A DNA stretch of 64,000 nucleotides from contig NZ_CDME01000016.1 in NCBI RefSeq assembly GCF_000826545.1, positions 434,001 to 498,000 on the forward strand, given 5' to 3'. The notes below the pieces were generated by a model that was not told where the DNA came from, did not search any database, and saw only the letters and a list, made by a program, of their open reading frames with translations. Below, piece after piece: positions 35,978 to 44,554 of this stretch; the first letter of the stretch is position 1, and the number at the start of each line of letters is the position of its first letter. Source of the DNA: Kibdelosporangium sp. MJ126-NF4 (GTDB lineage: Bacteria > Actinomycetota > Actinomycetes > Mycobacteriales > Pseudonocardiaceae). The position numbers and the translations under genes are program-made.

Positions 35978-36388
35978 ATGCCCGACCTAACCGAGTCCGA
36001 CGTGCCCGAGCGGGTCGCCGCGGTCTGCCTTGAGCTGGAACGCGGCGACCTTCAGGCGATCGTGGCCGAGATCGGCGCCGAGGATGTCCTGCGGCGCGTC
36101 ATGGCCGCGCTCGCGCCCGGCGCCGACACCAGCACGCTCACCGACGACCTGGACGCGCTGGACGCCCGGCTCATCGCGTACGGGATCCCCGGTGGCCTGC
36201 TGCCGCCGACGCAACGCACGTACCAGCCGAATCCCGCCGCCCGAGGCGGGCCGTACCCCGCGTTCACGGTCTGGGTGTGCCCGACCGGGCACTGCAATCG
36301 CTGGCAGCCGGCGGACCTGCCCGGCGGTGCCGTGCCTTCCTGTGCGGCACAGGGGATCCCGTTCATCAGGAAGCAGATCGGCAGATGA
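35978..36388 (+). CDS. Hypothetical small protein with a three-cysteine C-terminal motif
   Basis: I do not recognise this 136-aa protein. The N-terminal half is acidic and helical (ERVAAVCLELERGDLQAIVAEIG). The C-terminal half has WVCPTGHCNRWQPADL and a further Cys (VPSCAAQG), which could form a small metal site. The ATG has GAGAGGAG 3-10 nt upstream. Its stop overlaps the start of the membrane-protein gene (ATGA), so the pair is co-translated. The pairing recalls small adaptor-plus-membrane-protein modules near NTP-dependent conflict systems, but no such NTPase is present here. Confidence 0.7.
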   Translation: MPDLTESDVPERVAAVCLELERGDLQAIVAEIGAEDVLRRVMAALAPGADTSTLTDDLDALDARLIAYGIPGGLLPPTQRTYQPNPAARGGPYPAFTVWVCPTGHCNRWQPADLPGGAVPSCAAQGIPFIRKQIGR

Positions 36389-37332
36389 CCGCGATCCTCA
36401 ACGAAGTCGGCAAACGACTCCTGGACCGGTGGGCCACGTTGCTCGTCCTGCCAGGGCTGCTGTTCGTGGCCTGCGTGGTCGTCGGAGTACGCCTGGGACA
36501 CTCCCACGCACTGGACGTCCGCTCGTTGACGACCTGGATCACCGCGCACCTGACGACCGGAGGGTCGTCCGCCGGTGGTGTCGCCGCCGTGGTACTGCTG
36601 ATCGCCGCCGTGGCCCTTGCCGCGACAGGCGCCGGGCTGTGCGCGGCGGTGCTGGGGCGCGTCACGACATACCTGTGGACGCTGCCCGGCCGCCGAGTGC
36701 CGATGCGCTGGTTGGTTCGGCGTCGGCAGGTCCGGTGGGAACGAGCGAACGCCCGTGTCGCCGCCGCCATCGACGCCGCCGTCAGCGGCAACGGCCAGAC
36801 CGGTGTGGGAGCCGCGCTCGCTGCCCGGCAACGCATCGCGCTCGCCGAGCCACGGCACCCGACCTGGATCGGTGACCGGCTGGCCGCGCCCGCGACACGC
36901 GTCAACGCCAAGTACCGGCTTGACCTGGCCATCGCCTGGCCCAGATTGTGGCTCGTCGTGCCGGACGCGGTTCGTACCGAACTGACGTCGGCACATGCCG
37001 CGTACACGGCGGCGGCGCGCCTGGTGGGCTGGACGGTGTTGTACGCCATCCTGGCGTCGCTCTGGTGGCCGTCCGCGATTGTCGCGGTGGTACTCGCAGT
37101 GACCGCGCGCGTGCAGTCACGTGCGGCGGCGTCCACACTGGCCGACCTGACGGAGTCTACTGTGGACATCTATGGTGGCGAACTCGCCGGGCAGCTGCGG
37201 ATCACGGACGAGACCGGCGAACTCGACCCCGAGGTCGGTTTCGCGATCACCGAGAAGCTCCGCAAGGACGACCTGCCCGCACCCACGCGTCCCCCGTCAC
37301 TGGCCGATCGCGCCGCCGAACGCCACGGGTGA
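36385..37332 (+). CDS. Hypothetical membrane protein, partner of the upstream small protein
   Basis: The 315-aa protein has TM helices near 17-36 (WATLLVLPGLLFVACVVVGV), 66-95 and a pair near 215-245. A basic cytoplasmic loop lies at 105-180, and a soluble tail (250-315) includes STVDIYGGELAGQLRI and EVGFAITEKLRKDDLP. I know no function. It starts inside the stop of the small protein gene and overlaps the convergent reductase by 36 nt. Confidence 0.75.
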   Translation: MTAILNEVGKRLLDRWATLLVLPGLLFVACVVVGVRLGHSHALDVRSLTTWITAHLTTGGSSAGGVAAVVLLIAAVALAATGAGLCAAVLGRVTTYLWTLPGRRVPMRWLVRRRQVRWERANARVAAAIDAAVSGNGQTGVGAALAARQRIALAEPRHPTWIGDRLAAPATRVNAKYRLDLAIAWPRLWLVVPDAVRTELTSAHAAYTAAARLVGWTVLYAILASLWWPSAIVAVVLAVTARVQSRAAASTLADLTESTVDIYGGELAGQLRITDETGELDPEVGFAITEKLRKDDLPAPTRPPSLADRAAERHG

Positions 37333-38328
37333 GACACGCACGAGTGCCTTGCCGACGTTCTCGCCGCGCAGCATGCCGATGAAGGCGTCGACCACGTTCT
37401 CGAAACCGTCGGTCACCGTCTCTGCGACACCGACCTGTCCGCTACGCACGTACGGAACCATGAACTGCTCGAACTCCTCCCGCACGTTCCGGTAGTCACG
37501 GACGAGGAAGCCCTCGATCCGCAGGCTTTTCTCGACGACGTCGAAGAGGTTGCGCGGCGCGGTGGGCGGCGAGCCCAGTGAGTTGTACTGGGCGACGGCG
37601 CCGCACCACGCGACCCTGCCGCGGTGACGCAGCGAACCGATCGCGGCGGCGAGGTGCTCGCCACCGACGTTGTCGAAGTACACGTCGATGCCGTCCGGCG
37701 CGGCGTTCGCGAGCAGTTGCGCGACCGGGCCGCTGTGGTGGTCGAAGCCGGTGTCGTACCCGAAACGCTTGAGCCGCGCGGCTTTCGCGGCCGATCCGGT
37801 GCTGCCGACGATCCGGCCCGCGCCGAGCAGCCGCGCGATCTGCCCGGCCGCGCTGCCGACCGCACCGGCGGCGGCGGACACGAACACGTCGTCACCGGGC
37901 CGCAGCCGGGCGATCCGGGTCAGGCCGACGTACGCGGTGAGCCCGGTCCCGCCGAGGATGCCGAGGAAAGCACGGAGCGGTACCCCCTCCGGCTGCATGA
38001 TCTGCCTGGCGTCGGCCGCGGCGAGCAGAGCGTGGGTGCTCCAGCCGTGCCGGTGGAAGACGACGGCGCCGACGGGCAGGCCTGGTTCGCGTGACTCGAC
38101 GACGCGCCCGATCGTGCGTCCCTCCAGCCCGGCGCCCAGTTCCCACTCGCCGGGGTCGAGGTCCATCAGCTCCCGCATGTACGGGTCGACCGACAGGTAG
38201 AGGTTCTCGACCAGGACCTGCCCGTCGGCCGGACGCGGCAACGGCCGCGTGACGAACGTGAAGTCATCCCGGCGGGGCTCGCCCCGGGGACGGCGTACCT
38301 GGCGAACGGCGGTGAGGGTGCTGGTCAC
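37297..38328 (-). CDS. MDR-family NADP-dependent oxidoreductase (leukotriene B4 dehydrogenase/CurA-like)
   Basis: The 343-aa zinc-free medium-chain reductase has VENLYLSVDPYMRELM, the nucleotide-binding AAAGAVGSAAGQIARLLGA, and IDVYFDNVGGEHLAAAI. This subfamily reduces alpha,beta-unsaturated carbonyls with NADPH. GTG 38328 (VTSTLTAVRQV) is chosen because family members begin a few residues before the VRRPRGEP strand; no strong Shine-Dalgarno site is visible. It is divergent from a LysR gene, with a dyad between them. Confidence 0.9.
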   Translation of the reverse strand: MTSTLTAVRQVRRPRGEPRRDDFTFVTRPLPRPADGQVLVENLYLSVDPYMRELMDLDPGEWELGAGLEGRTIGRVVESREPGLPVGAVVFHRHGWSTHALLAAADARQIMQPEGVPLRAFLGILGGTGLTAYVGLTRIARLRPGDDVFVSAAAGAVGSAAGQIARLLGAGRIVGSTGSAAKAARLKRFGYDTGFDHHSGPVAQLLANAAPDGIDVYFDNVGGEHLAAAIGSLRHRGRVAWCGAVAQYNSLGSPPTAPRNLFDVVEKSLRIEGFLVRDYRNVREEFEQFMVPYVRSGQVGVAETVTDGFENVVDAFIGMLRGENVGKALVRVSPVAFGGAIGQ

Positions 38329-38392
38329 GAGCCAGAACGCTAGACACCGCGCGAAGCCCTGGGCAGACCGTCGCGTCGATCGTTCCCGCGAA

Positions 38393-38413
38393 TCCATGAA
38401 CCACATTCATGGA
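38393..38413. promoter_or_regulatory. Perfect 8-bp-arm dyad, probable LysR operator
   Basis: TCCATGAA-CCACA-TTCATGGA lies between the divergent reductase and LysR genes. It contains an ATG (38409) that could be mistaken for the LysR start; a TAGGCT hexamer at 38419-38424 downstream supports a start at GTG 38433 instead. Confidence 0.6.
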
Positions 38414-38432
38414 CGCGGCTAGGCTGTCACTT

Positions 38433-39326
38433 GTGGACACCGACGACCTGGCCCCGCAGGAGCTGCGGCTGTTGCTCGCCGTGGAACGGACGGGCAGTTT
38501 CACCGCGGCCGGGCGGGAGGTCGGGCTGACCCAGTCCGCGGTGTCGCACGCCGTGCGCACCTGTGAACGGCGGATCGGCGCGGTCCTGTTCGACCGCGGC
38601 CGGACCGGGGCGAAACCCACCCCTGCCGGGCAGCGTGCACTGGTGCACGCCCGTCAGATCCTGCGTCAGCTGGAGCTGCTGCGCAGTGAGGCCAGGGGCG
38701 CGGCCGCCGGTGCGGTCACCGGCCCGTTGCGCATCGCGGCCTTTCGCACGGCCGCGGCGCATCTGCTGCCCGCCGCGCTGGAGCGGCTCACCGCCCGCTA
38801 CCCCGGGCTGAGCCCCCGGGTGCTGATCGTCGCCGAACTGGGCCGTGGCACAGCGGGCGAGGTCGCCGACGGCCGCGCGGATCTCGCGATCGCCACCCTG
38901 TCCGGTGAGACGGGGCTGCCGGGCCTGCACTACGGGGATCTGCTGACCGAGCCGTACCTGCTGGCGCACCCGGCCGGGCACCCGGATCCGCGTGGCCTGC
39001 CGCTGATCGACTGGCCGGAGAACTGCTCGTCCTACACGCGGGAATGGTGGTCCCGCCAGGACTGGCTGCCACCGGCCACGTTGGAGGTCGCCGACGACAG
39101 CGTGGTGCTGTCCATGGTCGCCCAGGGCCTGGGCATGGCGATCCTCCCGCGCCTCACCCTGATCGACCCGCCAGCCAGTGTCGCCGTCGTCCCGCTGGGC
39201 GACCAGCCGCCGACTCGCAGGATCGTGCACGTCACCACTGAGGCGGCCCGGCACTCGCTGGCCGTGCGCGAGCTCATCCGGGAACTGCGTGCGACGAAAA
39301 CGCAGTCGCTTACCGCCGCGAGATAG
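38433..39326 (+). CDS. LysR-family transcriptional regulator
   Basis: The 297-aa protein has an N-terminal LysR HTH (LRLLLAVERTGSFTAAGREVGLTQSAVSHAV) and a substrate-binding domain (ITGPLRIAAFRTAAAHLLP type start near 85). GTG 38433 gives the usual 9-residue lead-in and lies 8 nt after TAGGCT, consistent with a leaderless transcript; an ATG at 38409 is in frame but sits inside the operator dyad. The divergent MDR reductase is the likely target. Confidence 0.88.
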   Translation: MDTDDLAPQELRLLLAVERTGSFTAAGREVGLTQSAVSHAVRTCERRIGAVLFDRGRTGAKPTPAGQRALVHARQILRQLELLRSEARGAAAGAVTGPLRIAAFRTAAAHLLPAALERLTARYPGLSPRVLIVAELGRGTAGEVADGRADLAIATLSGETGLPGLHYGDLLTEPYLLAHPAGHPDPRGLPLIDWPENCSSYTREWWSRQDWLPPATLEVADDSVVLSMVAQGLGMAILPRLTLIDPPASVAVVPLGDQPPTRRIVHVTTEAARHSLAVRELIRELRATKTQSLTAAR

Positions 39327-39373
39327 TCGATCATCCCCAACGGCAACGCTGTCGCACACGAAGGGGATCAACG

Positions 39374-39964
39374 ATGCGGTCGGTGACAGTGCCCGCGCAG
39401 AGCGGCCGGGCCGCCGAGGTCGCTGCAGGCGATCTCGTGCACGTCGTCGACGTCGACGGCCACCAGGTCGGCGACCTGTGGGTGATCGATGCCAATGACC
39501 ACGCCCGGTGGCTGTCGGTCGGCCAGACACGCGACCAGGTGGAGCGGCTGTTCCCGCGGGTCGGCGACAGGTTCGCCGACCGGTTCGGCGAACCCATCGC
39601 CGAGTTCGTCGCCGACGACTCACCGGGAAAGCACGACATGCTGTTCCCGCCGTGCGACCGGTGGCTCTACGAGCGCGAGGGCCTGCTCGACCACCCGAAC
39701 TGTCACGACAACTTCCTCGCCGCGGCCGCGTCCGCCGGGATCGACCTGCCGGTCGTGCCCGACCCGGTGAACGTGTTCCAGAACTCGGCTCCTGAGCCGG
39801 ACGGAACCTTGGTCGTGGGGACCGCCGCGTCCGAGCCGGGAGACTCGATCACCCTGCGAGTACTGCGGGACGCGGTTGTCGTGCTCACCGCGTGCTCGGT
39901 GGACTACTGGCCCACCAACAACATGCGGTGCACTCCGCTGCTCCTGCGCATCGAATCCCCGTGA
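39374..39964 (+). CDS. DUF1989 (urea-carboxylase-associated type) protein
   Basis: The 196-aa protein matches the DUF1989 family: GDLVHVVDVDGHQVGDLWV, the Cys-rich centre PPCDRWLYEREG...HPNCHDNF, and the closing segment TACSVDYWPTNN. Family members occur with urea carboxylase/allophanate or aminomethyltransferase-like genes and are thought to handle small amine or urea derivatives; one relative is an ethanolamine-type hydrolase. No urea genes are adjacent. ATG 39374 has AAGGGGA 6-12 nt upstream. Confidence 0.8.
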   Translation: MRSVTVPAQSGRAAEVAAGDLVHVVDVDGHQVGDLWVIDANDHARWLSVGQTRDQVERLFPRVGDRFADRFGEPIAEFVADDSPGKHDMLFPPCDRWLYEREGLLDHPNCHDNFLAAAASAGIDLPVVPDPVNVFQNSAPEPDGTLVVGTAASEPGDSITLRVLRDAVVVLTACSVDYWPTNNMRCTPLLLRIESP

Positions 39965-39971
39965 CCGGCCG

Positions 39972-40943
39972 CTACACGGCATTCCTGGCACGGATCCGGC
40001 GCCAGACGAACACGACGAGCACAGCCGTCAGGAGCAGGAAGATGGCGGTCTCGATGAGCCGGAACGTCAGCAAACGCTCGCTCGGGTGGTACAACATCGC
40101 CACCCGCTCCGGGCATGTCCCCTCGATGTTGGACGTGAACTGTCCGGACGAGTCCACGCAGCCCGCGTCGACGAACATCTTGTCGGGAAACCGCTCGCTG
40201 TAGAGCCGGTTCCACGCGGGACCCATCCCGACGTTGGTGACGGGCTCGCTGGCCACCAAAGGCGGCAGGTAGTGCGGCCGCCATTGCACGACCGCGAACC
40301 GGACAAGCACGAACACACCGATGGTCGCGGCCATCGCGGGCACAGTGCGGCGGATGACGGCGCTGGCCGCGACGCCGACAGCGATACCGAACAGCGTGTA
40401 CCCGACGAGGAGTAGCGGCGAGGCCTCGAAACGCTCGCCGTCGTCGAACAGGCTCATTCTGGGTGAATGCCCCTTCACCACCAGGGTCAGATAGGCCCCC
40501 AGGGCACCGAGCGCGGCACCGATGACGACACTGATTCCGGCGAGCAGTCCCAGCTTCGTCAGCAACCACCGTGCGGGAGACACGTCCTGCGACCAGACCA
40601 TCAGGTAGGTGCGTTGCTCGTACTCCCGCGCCAGTAACGGCGCGCCCAGGAACACCGCCAGCACCACCGGAACCATGGGTAGCACCCATTCGAGGTACCC
40701 GTTCCAGATGCTGAAGGGGTCGAAGAGGCCGAGCACCGGTCCGCATCCCTGCTGTGTGGTCCGACACTCGGCACTGCCAGGGAACTGTCCGATCAGGCTC
40801 GCGGCCTGGAAGACCACGACGGCAGCGAGAGCCACCGTGGCCACGCCGAGGATGATCGGCCAGCGGTGCTGGCGCCACGTAACCCAGACCATGCCCCGGA
40901 GTCCGCCACCGCCGCGACGCGCGGTGGTCAGTGTCGCGGTCAC
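39972..40943 (-). CDS. ABC-2-type transporter permease
   Basis: The 323-aa permease has about six TM helices (WPIILGVATVALAAVVVF; VLPMVPVVLAVFLGAP; LGLLAGISVVIGAALGALGAYL; LLLVGYTLFGIAVGVAASAV; FLLLTAVLVVFVW) and an extracytoplasmic region with cysteines (about 235-290). GTG 40943 overlaps the ATPase stop by 4 nt. It forms a GntR-ATPase-permease operon of the YtrABC type, associated in Gram-positives with responses to envelope-active compounds. Confidence 0.88.
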   Translation of the reverse strand: MTATLTTARRGGGGLRGMVWVTWRQHRWPIILGVATVALAAVVVFQAASLIGQFPGSAECRTTQQGCGPVLGLFDPFSIWNGYLEWVLPMVPVVLAVFLGAPLLAREYEQRTYLMVWSQDVSPARWLLTKLGLLAGISVVIGAALGALGAYLTLVVKGHSPRMSLFDDGERFEASPLLLVGYTLFGIAVGVAASAVIRRTVPAMAATIGVFVLVRFAVVQWRPHYLPPLVASEPVTNVGMGPAWNRLYSERFPDKMFVDAGCVDSSGQFTSNIEGTCPERVAMLYHPSERLLTFRLIETAIFLLLTAVLVVFVWRRIRARNAV

Positions 40944-41803
40944 GCGGCTTCCTCGCCGCGACGGTCAGCCTTTCTGGCAGACATGTAGCCCAGGACGAGA
41001 TCCCCGATGCTCACCGGGCGGGTACGCCACTGTGGCAGCTCGACGCTCGACGACGTGCGCATCAGGAAAGCCGAGTAGTTCCTGGCGTGTTCCACCCGCA
41101 CCAAGTCTCCCGCGCAGGGTGGCACAGTGGTACGCGGGCCCTCCACGTGAAGGTGCTCGGCCAGGAGCGTGTCCATGTCGCCGGAGAGCCGCAACCGGCC
41201 ATCGGCCAACAGAAGCAGGTGATCGGCCACTCCGCCGAGGTCGGCCACCATGTGCGTGGACAGCAGCACCGTCATCCCATTGTCCGCGACCTCGCTCATC
41301 AGCTCACGCGTGATCTCGTGTCGCGCCAACGGGTCCAGGCTGGCCAAGGGCTCGTCCAACAGCAGCACGGAAGGGCACGCACCGAAGGCCAGCGCCAGCG
41401 CCACCTGCGTCTGCTGCCCGCCGGAGAGCTCACCGCAGACCTGGCCGAGCGGGACACCGAAGCGGTCAAGCCACCGCTCGGCCCGCCCCTGGTCCCACAC
41501 CCGGTTGAGGGACTCGCCCATCTTCAGCATGTCGGTCACACTCAGCGGGCGGTACAGCGGCTTCTGCTGCGCGACATAGGCCACCCGACCGTTGATCTTG
41601 GCCTGTCCCGCTGACGGAGCCAGTACACCGGCCAGGATGTTGATCAGGGTGGTCTTCCCCGCGCCATTGGCCCCCACCAACGCTGTCACCATGCCAGCCG
41701 GGACCTCGAACGAGCAATCACGCAACGCCCATGTGGCACGTGTCCGCCGATGGCGGTACCGGCGTCCCAAACCCTCCGCCGTCACGGCAACTTCCGCAGT
41801 CAA
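40940..41803 (-). CDS. ABC transporter ATP-binding protein (YtrB-like)
   Basis: The 287-aa ATPase has Walker A GANGAGKTT, a Q-loop in VAYVAQQKPLY, signature LSGGQQTQ, Walker B SVLLLDEPLASLD and switch His in LSTHM. A C-terminal extension (220-287) follows. TTG 41803 overlaps the GntR TGA (TTGA) and has GGGG just upstream, so translation is coupled; an in-frame GTG seven codons further in is an alternative. Confidence 0.9.
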   Translation of the reverse strand: MTAEVAVTAEGLGRRYRHRRTRATWALRDCSFEVPAGMVTALVGANGAGKTTLINILAGVLAPSAGQAKINGRVAYVAQQKPLYRPLSVTDMLKMGESLNRVWDQGRAERWLDRFGVPLGQVCGELSGGQQTQVALALAFGACPSVLLLDEPLASLDPLARHEITRELMSEVADNGMTVLLSTHMVADLGGVADHLLLLADGRLRLSGDMDTLLAEHLHVEGPRTTVPPCAGDLVRVEHARNYSAFLMRTSSSVELPQWRTRPVSIGDLVLGYMSARKADRRGEEAA

Positions 41804-42189
41804 TCCCCTAGCTCCGTTCTCGATTCGACAAGGACCGCGCCCAGCAGCGCACGCATGTCCTCCTCCGCCATGCCGTCCGCGCGAGCCTGCCCGACCCACT
41901 TGGCCAACTCCTCACGAAGGCGCTCCATCACCTGGGGCCGCACCGCCTGGAGCGTCGCCCTGACAAAGGTTCCCGTCCCATGACGGCCTTCGACCAGCCC
42001 TTCGGACTCCAGCGCCCGATACGCCTTCAACACCGTGTTCGCGTTGATCCCGCAGGTGGCGACAACCTCGCGAACGGCGGGCAACCGGTCACCCTCGATG
42101 AGCCACCCGAGCCGCAACGCCTCCTTGACCTGCACGACGACTTGGACGTACGCGGGAATGCCGCCGTTGCGCTCGATGTGAAACCGCAG
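41800..42189 (-). CDS. GntR-family regulator, YtrA subfamily, apparent CTG start
   Basis: The 129-aa protein has a GntR winged HTH (IPAYVQVVVQVKEALRLGWLIEGDRLP; NTVLKAYRALESEGLVEGR) and the short helical C-terminal tail of YtrA proteins. Homologues start M-x-F-x-I just before the first helix. Here that position reads CTG CGG TTT, with GGAGG 4 nt upstream and an in-frame TGA ten codons before; no ATG, GTG or TTG occurs until GTG 42135, which would remove the first helix. A CTG start is therefore most likely. The operator dyad lies at 42205-42228. Confidence 0.8.
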   Translation of the reverse strand: MRFHIERNGGIPAYVQVVVQVKEALRLGWLIEGDRLPAVREVVATCGINANTVLKAYRALESEGLVEGRHGTGTFVRATLQAVRPQVMERLREELAKWVGQARADGMAEEDMRALLGAVLVESRTELGD

Positions 42190-42204
42190 CGTTCCTCCCT
42201 GCTC

Positions 42205-42228
42205 AGTGTGTCACTGATGTAAGACACT
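42205..42228. promoter_or_regulatory. GntR(YtrA)-type operator dyad
   Basis: AGTGT (42205-42209) and ACACT (42224-42228) form an inverted repeat with a 14-bp spacer immediately upstream of the gntR-ABC operon; TTACAT on the minus strand within it could be the -10. This placement fits autorepression. Confidence 0.55.
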
Positions 42229-42299
42229 AGCACCCTACGTGGTAACGGGTCCCCGAGGTACCCACCCCGCTCCGGCCAGGATTCCGTCAAAGTCGGACT

Positions 42300-43110
42300 G
42301 TGCGCCCAAAGCAACCGCAAGCGGGCAAGTGCGCAAGCGGGCAAGCGGCCCTGTGCGCAAGCGGTCGAGGGGGCAAGCGGCCGTGTGCGCAAAGCGGCCG
42401 AGGGGGTTAGAGGTCTTGCGCGCGAGCGCATGAGGGTGGTTCGTGGTTGGTTTCCTCCCGTATGGCCTGGGCGAAGCCATACCACGGCGTGTCGGGAGGT
42501 CGGCCTACGCAAACCGACCCACAGCGCAGGCGATACCGACCTCCCGGCACGTCGTGGTTTCCTCCGGCAGGACATACGGGAGGGAACCGACCACGCCTCT
42601 CTACCACTGGACCCAGGAAATCACGTGAGCACAGCCAACCGGGTGGACAAACCATGGGTTGGTTTCCCTCTCGGCGGCCTGCCGTCCGGCGAGGACCTTC
42701 TTTTTTCTTGTCGCAAAAGAAAAAAGAGATGCCTCGCCGGCGGGCAGGCCTCCAAGAGGGGACACAAACAGAGCTTCGTTTCTCGCCCCGGTTCGCTCAG
42801 CCCACGTGACTTCCCGGGTCAAGTGGGGGGCGCGGGGCGCCCCTCCCGTATGACCTGCCAAAGGAAACCACGACGTGCCGGGAGGTCGGTATCGCCTGCG
42901 CTGTGGGTCGGTTTGCGTAGGCCGACCTCCCGACACGCCATGGTATGGCTACGCCCAGGCCATACGGGAGGGACACCCCACGAACCACACCCCTGCGCAT
43001 GCGCGCAGGCCGCAGGCACGCAAGCACTTGCGCTCGCTCGCACGCCGCATGCCCCTGCGCTCGCATGCGCGTCACACACCCGTGCGCTTTGCGCGCACAC
43101 CATGGACATT
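42300..43110 (+). repeat. Composite palindromic repeat element, copy C (full length)
   Basis: This copy is nearly identical to B over its core: outer left unit from 42455, inner left near 42535-42585, AT-rich centre TTCTTTTTTCTTGT-CGCAAAAGAAAAAAG at 42697-42726, inner right near 42843-42890, outer right near 42922-42970. It differs by an extended left flank rich in GCAAGCGG repeats (42300-42410) and a differently shuffled TGCGC tail ending near 43110. It lies upstream of the gntR-ABC operon and downstream of the MBL-hydrolase gene. Confidence 0.9.
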
Positions 43111-43157
43111 TCTGCGCACGACCTGTGGTCATTTGGACGGTCGGTTCCTGGTTGTGC

Positions 43158-43847
43158 TCACCAGCCGCGTCGCTGCCACTCCTCAAGATGGGGCAGTTCG
43201 GCGTCTACAGTGGTGCTGGGACCGTGACCGGGATGGATCGCTGTGTCAGGGCCGAAGGCGAGGAGTCGCCGCACCGACCGCATGATGGTGTCGAAATCGG
43301 ACAGTGGCCATCCGGTGAGGCCGGGTCCGCCGGGGAACAGGGTGTCGCCGGTCAGCAGATTGCCGGGCAGGGCCAGGGTCAGTCCGCCAGGGGTGTGGCC
43401 GGGAGTGTGCAGCACGGTGGCCGTCAGCCCGCCGACCGTCAGTCGCTGTCCATCGTGGACAGGTTCGGTGTGCCCGTTCCAGAGCGTCTGTCCCGCGACC
43501 GGCGTCAGTGCGGCGGGGTCGGCGGCGAGCAGGTGCGCGGTGTCGGTGCCCGCGTCGAAATGGCCGTGACGACGCAGGTGTTCGAGTTCGTTCGGCCAGA
43601 CCGGCGCGTCGGCCGGATGCGCGAGCACGGGCACGTCGAGTTCACGCGCGACCTCCGGGACGGCCAGCACGTGGTCGAAGTGCGCGTGCGTCAGCACGAT
43701 CGCGACGACGTCGAGATCGCGTACGGCGTCGAGCACACGGTCGCCGTCCGCGCCGGGGTCGACAAGCAACGCTTGCCGTTCCCCTGGCGCGTGCACAGCC
43801 CAGCAGTTCGTGTGCAGTGGGCCGACGATGATCCTGCGGAGCGTCAC
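43158..43847 (-). CDS. Metallo-beta-lactamase-fold hydrolase (glyoxalase II-like)
   Basis: The 229-aa hydrolase has the metal motif THAHFDH (His54, His56, Asp58, His59), later ligands in HTPGHTPGG and LTGDTLF, and the final His in IHPGHG. This group hydrolyses thioesters or related small substrates; identity is not determined. GTG 43847 overlaps the TGA of the DsbA-like gene (GTGA). It is the last gene of a three-gene coupled operon. Confidence 0.92.
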   Translation of the reverse strand: MTLRRIIVGPLHTNCWAVHAPGERQALLVDPGADGDRVLDAVRDLDVVAIVLTHAHFDHVLAVPEVARELDVPVLAHPADAPVWPNELEHLRRHGHFDAGTDTAHLLAADPAALTPVAGQTLWNGHTEPVHDGQRLTVGGLTATVLHTPGHTPGGLTLALPGNLLTGDTLFPGGPGLTGWPLSDFDTIMRSVRRLLAFGPDTAIHPGHGPSTTVDAELPHLEEWQRRGW

Positions 43848-44554
43848 ACCACAGCTCTGTGCAACAGGTCGGTGACCACGCTCGGGTCGTACTTGTCGAC
43901 GACCGGGAAACCGGACGCCCATGGGCCTTCCCAGTGCACGGTCATGCCTGGGTTGGTGAGCGTGGCGCCGTCGGGCAGGACGAACGTGGGGCTGGTCGCG
44001 ATCGCGTCGGTCTGGGCCACGGTGTGGTCCTCGTGCAGTGCGGAGCGGTGGCTGCCGGTGTCCAGCGCCTTGGCCAGACGGTCGGGGTCGAGGCCGGATT
44101 CCGGTGCGCTGGCGGCGGTTTCGGCTGCGACGTCCAGGATGACCTGCCGGTGTGCGATGGAGCGGCTGTCGGTCCAGAACGCGGTACGCAGGGCCCAGTC
44201 CAGGGCTTCCCCGGCGGCGAGGCTCTGCGCGGACGCCGCGAGGACCGCCTCGGCGGCGAGCAGGACGGTGTGCGGGTAGAGGTCGTCCGCGGCCGTCCAC
44301 ACGCGGAATCCGGCCTGCGGCAAGATCTGCCCGAGGCCCACCGCCTCGGTGTCCGTGCCGCGCCGGGGATGCGGCCCGTTGAACAGCTCCAGTGCGAACA
44401 CGTGGTGCTCCACCCGGACCTTGGCCGCAGGATGGTCGTCGGGCAGCGCCGCTCGCGCGTCCCGCAGGGTGTGCAGGGCGACGTGGGCGAACGGGCACAG
44501 CAGGTCGGACCAGACCTGCAGAACACCCTGCGGTGGCGGGGAAACAGCGGTCAC
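43844..44554 (-). CDS. DsbA-family (FrnE/2-hydroxychromene-isomerase-like) thioredoxin-fold protein
   Basis: The 236-aa protein has a thioredoxin fold with an inserted helical domain. The active-site position reads DLLCPFAH, with one Cys and no CxxC, and the cis-Pro loop reads ATSPTFVLPDG. The missing second Cys argues against disulfide oxidation and for a glutathione/mycothiol-linked or isomerase role. The C-terminus has VHWEGPWASGFPVV. GTG 44554 overlaps the upstream PPOX gene stop, and its own stop overlaps the MBL start. Confidence 0.85.
   Translation of the reverse strand: MTAVSPPPQGVLQVWSDLLCPFAHVALHTLRDARAALPDDHPAAKVRVEHHVFALELFNGPHPRRGTDTEAVGLGQILPQAGFRVWTAADDLYPHTVLLAAEAVLAASAQSLAAGEALDWALRTAFWTDSRSIAHRQVILDVAAETAASAPESGLDPDRLAKALDTGSHRSALHEDHTVAQTDAIATSPTFVLPDGATLTNPGMTVHWEGPWASGFPVVDKYDPSVVTDLLHRAVV

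Noticed and set aside
43844..44554. Disulfide oxidoreductase function for the DsbA-like protein
   Set aside because: The active site has a single Cys (CPFA), not CxxC.
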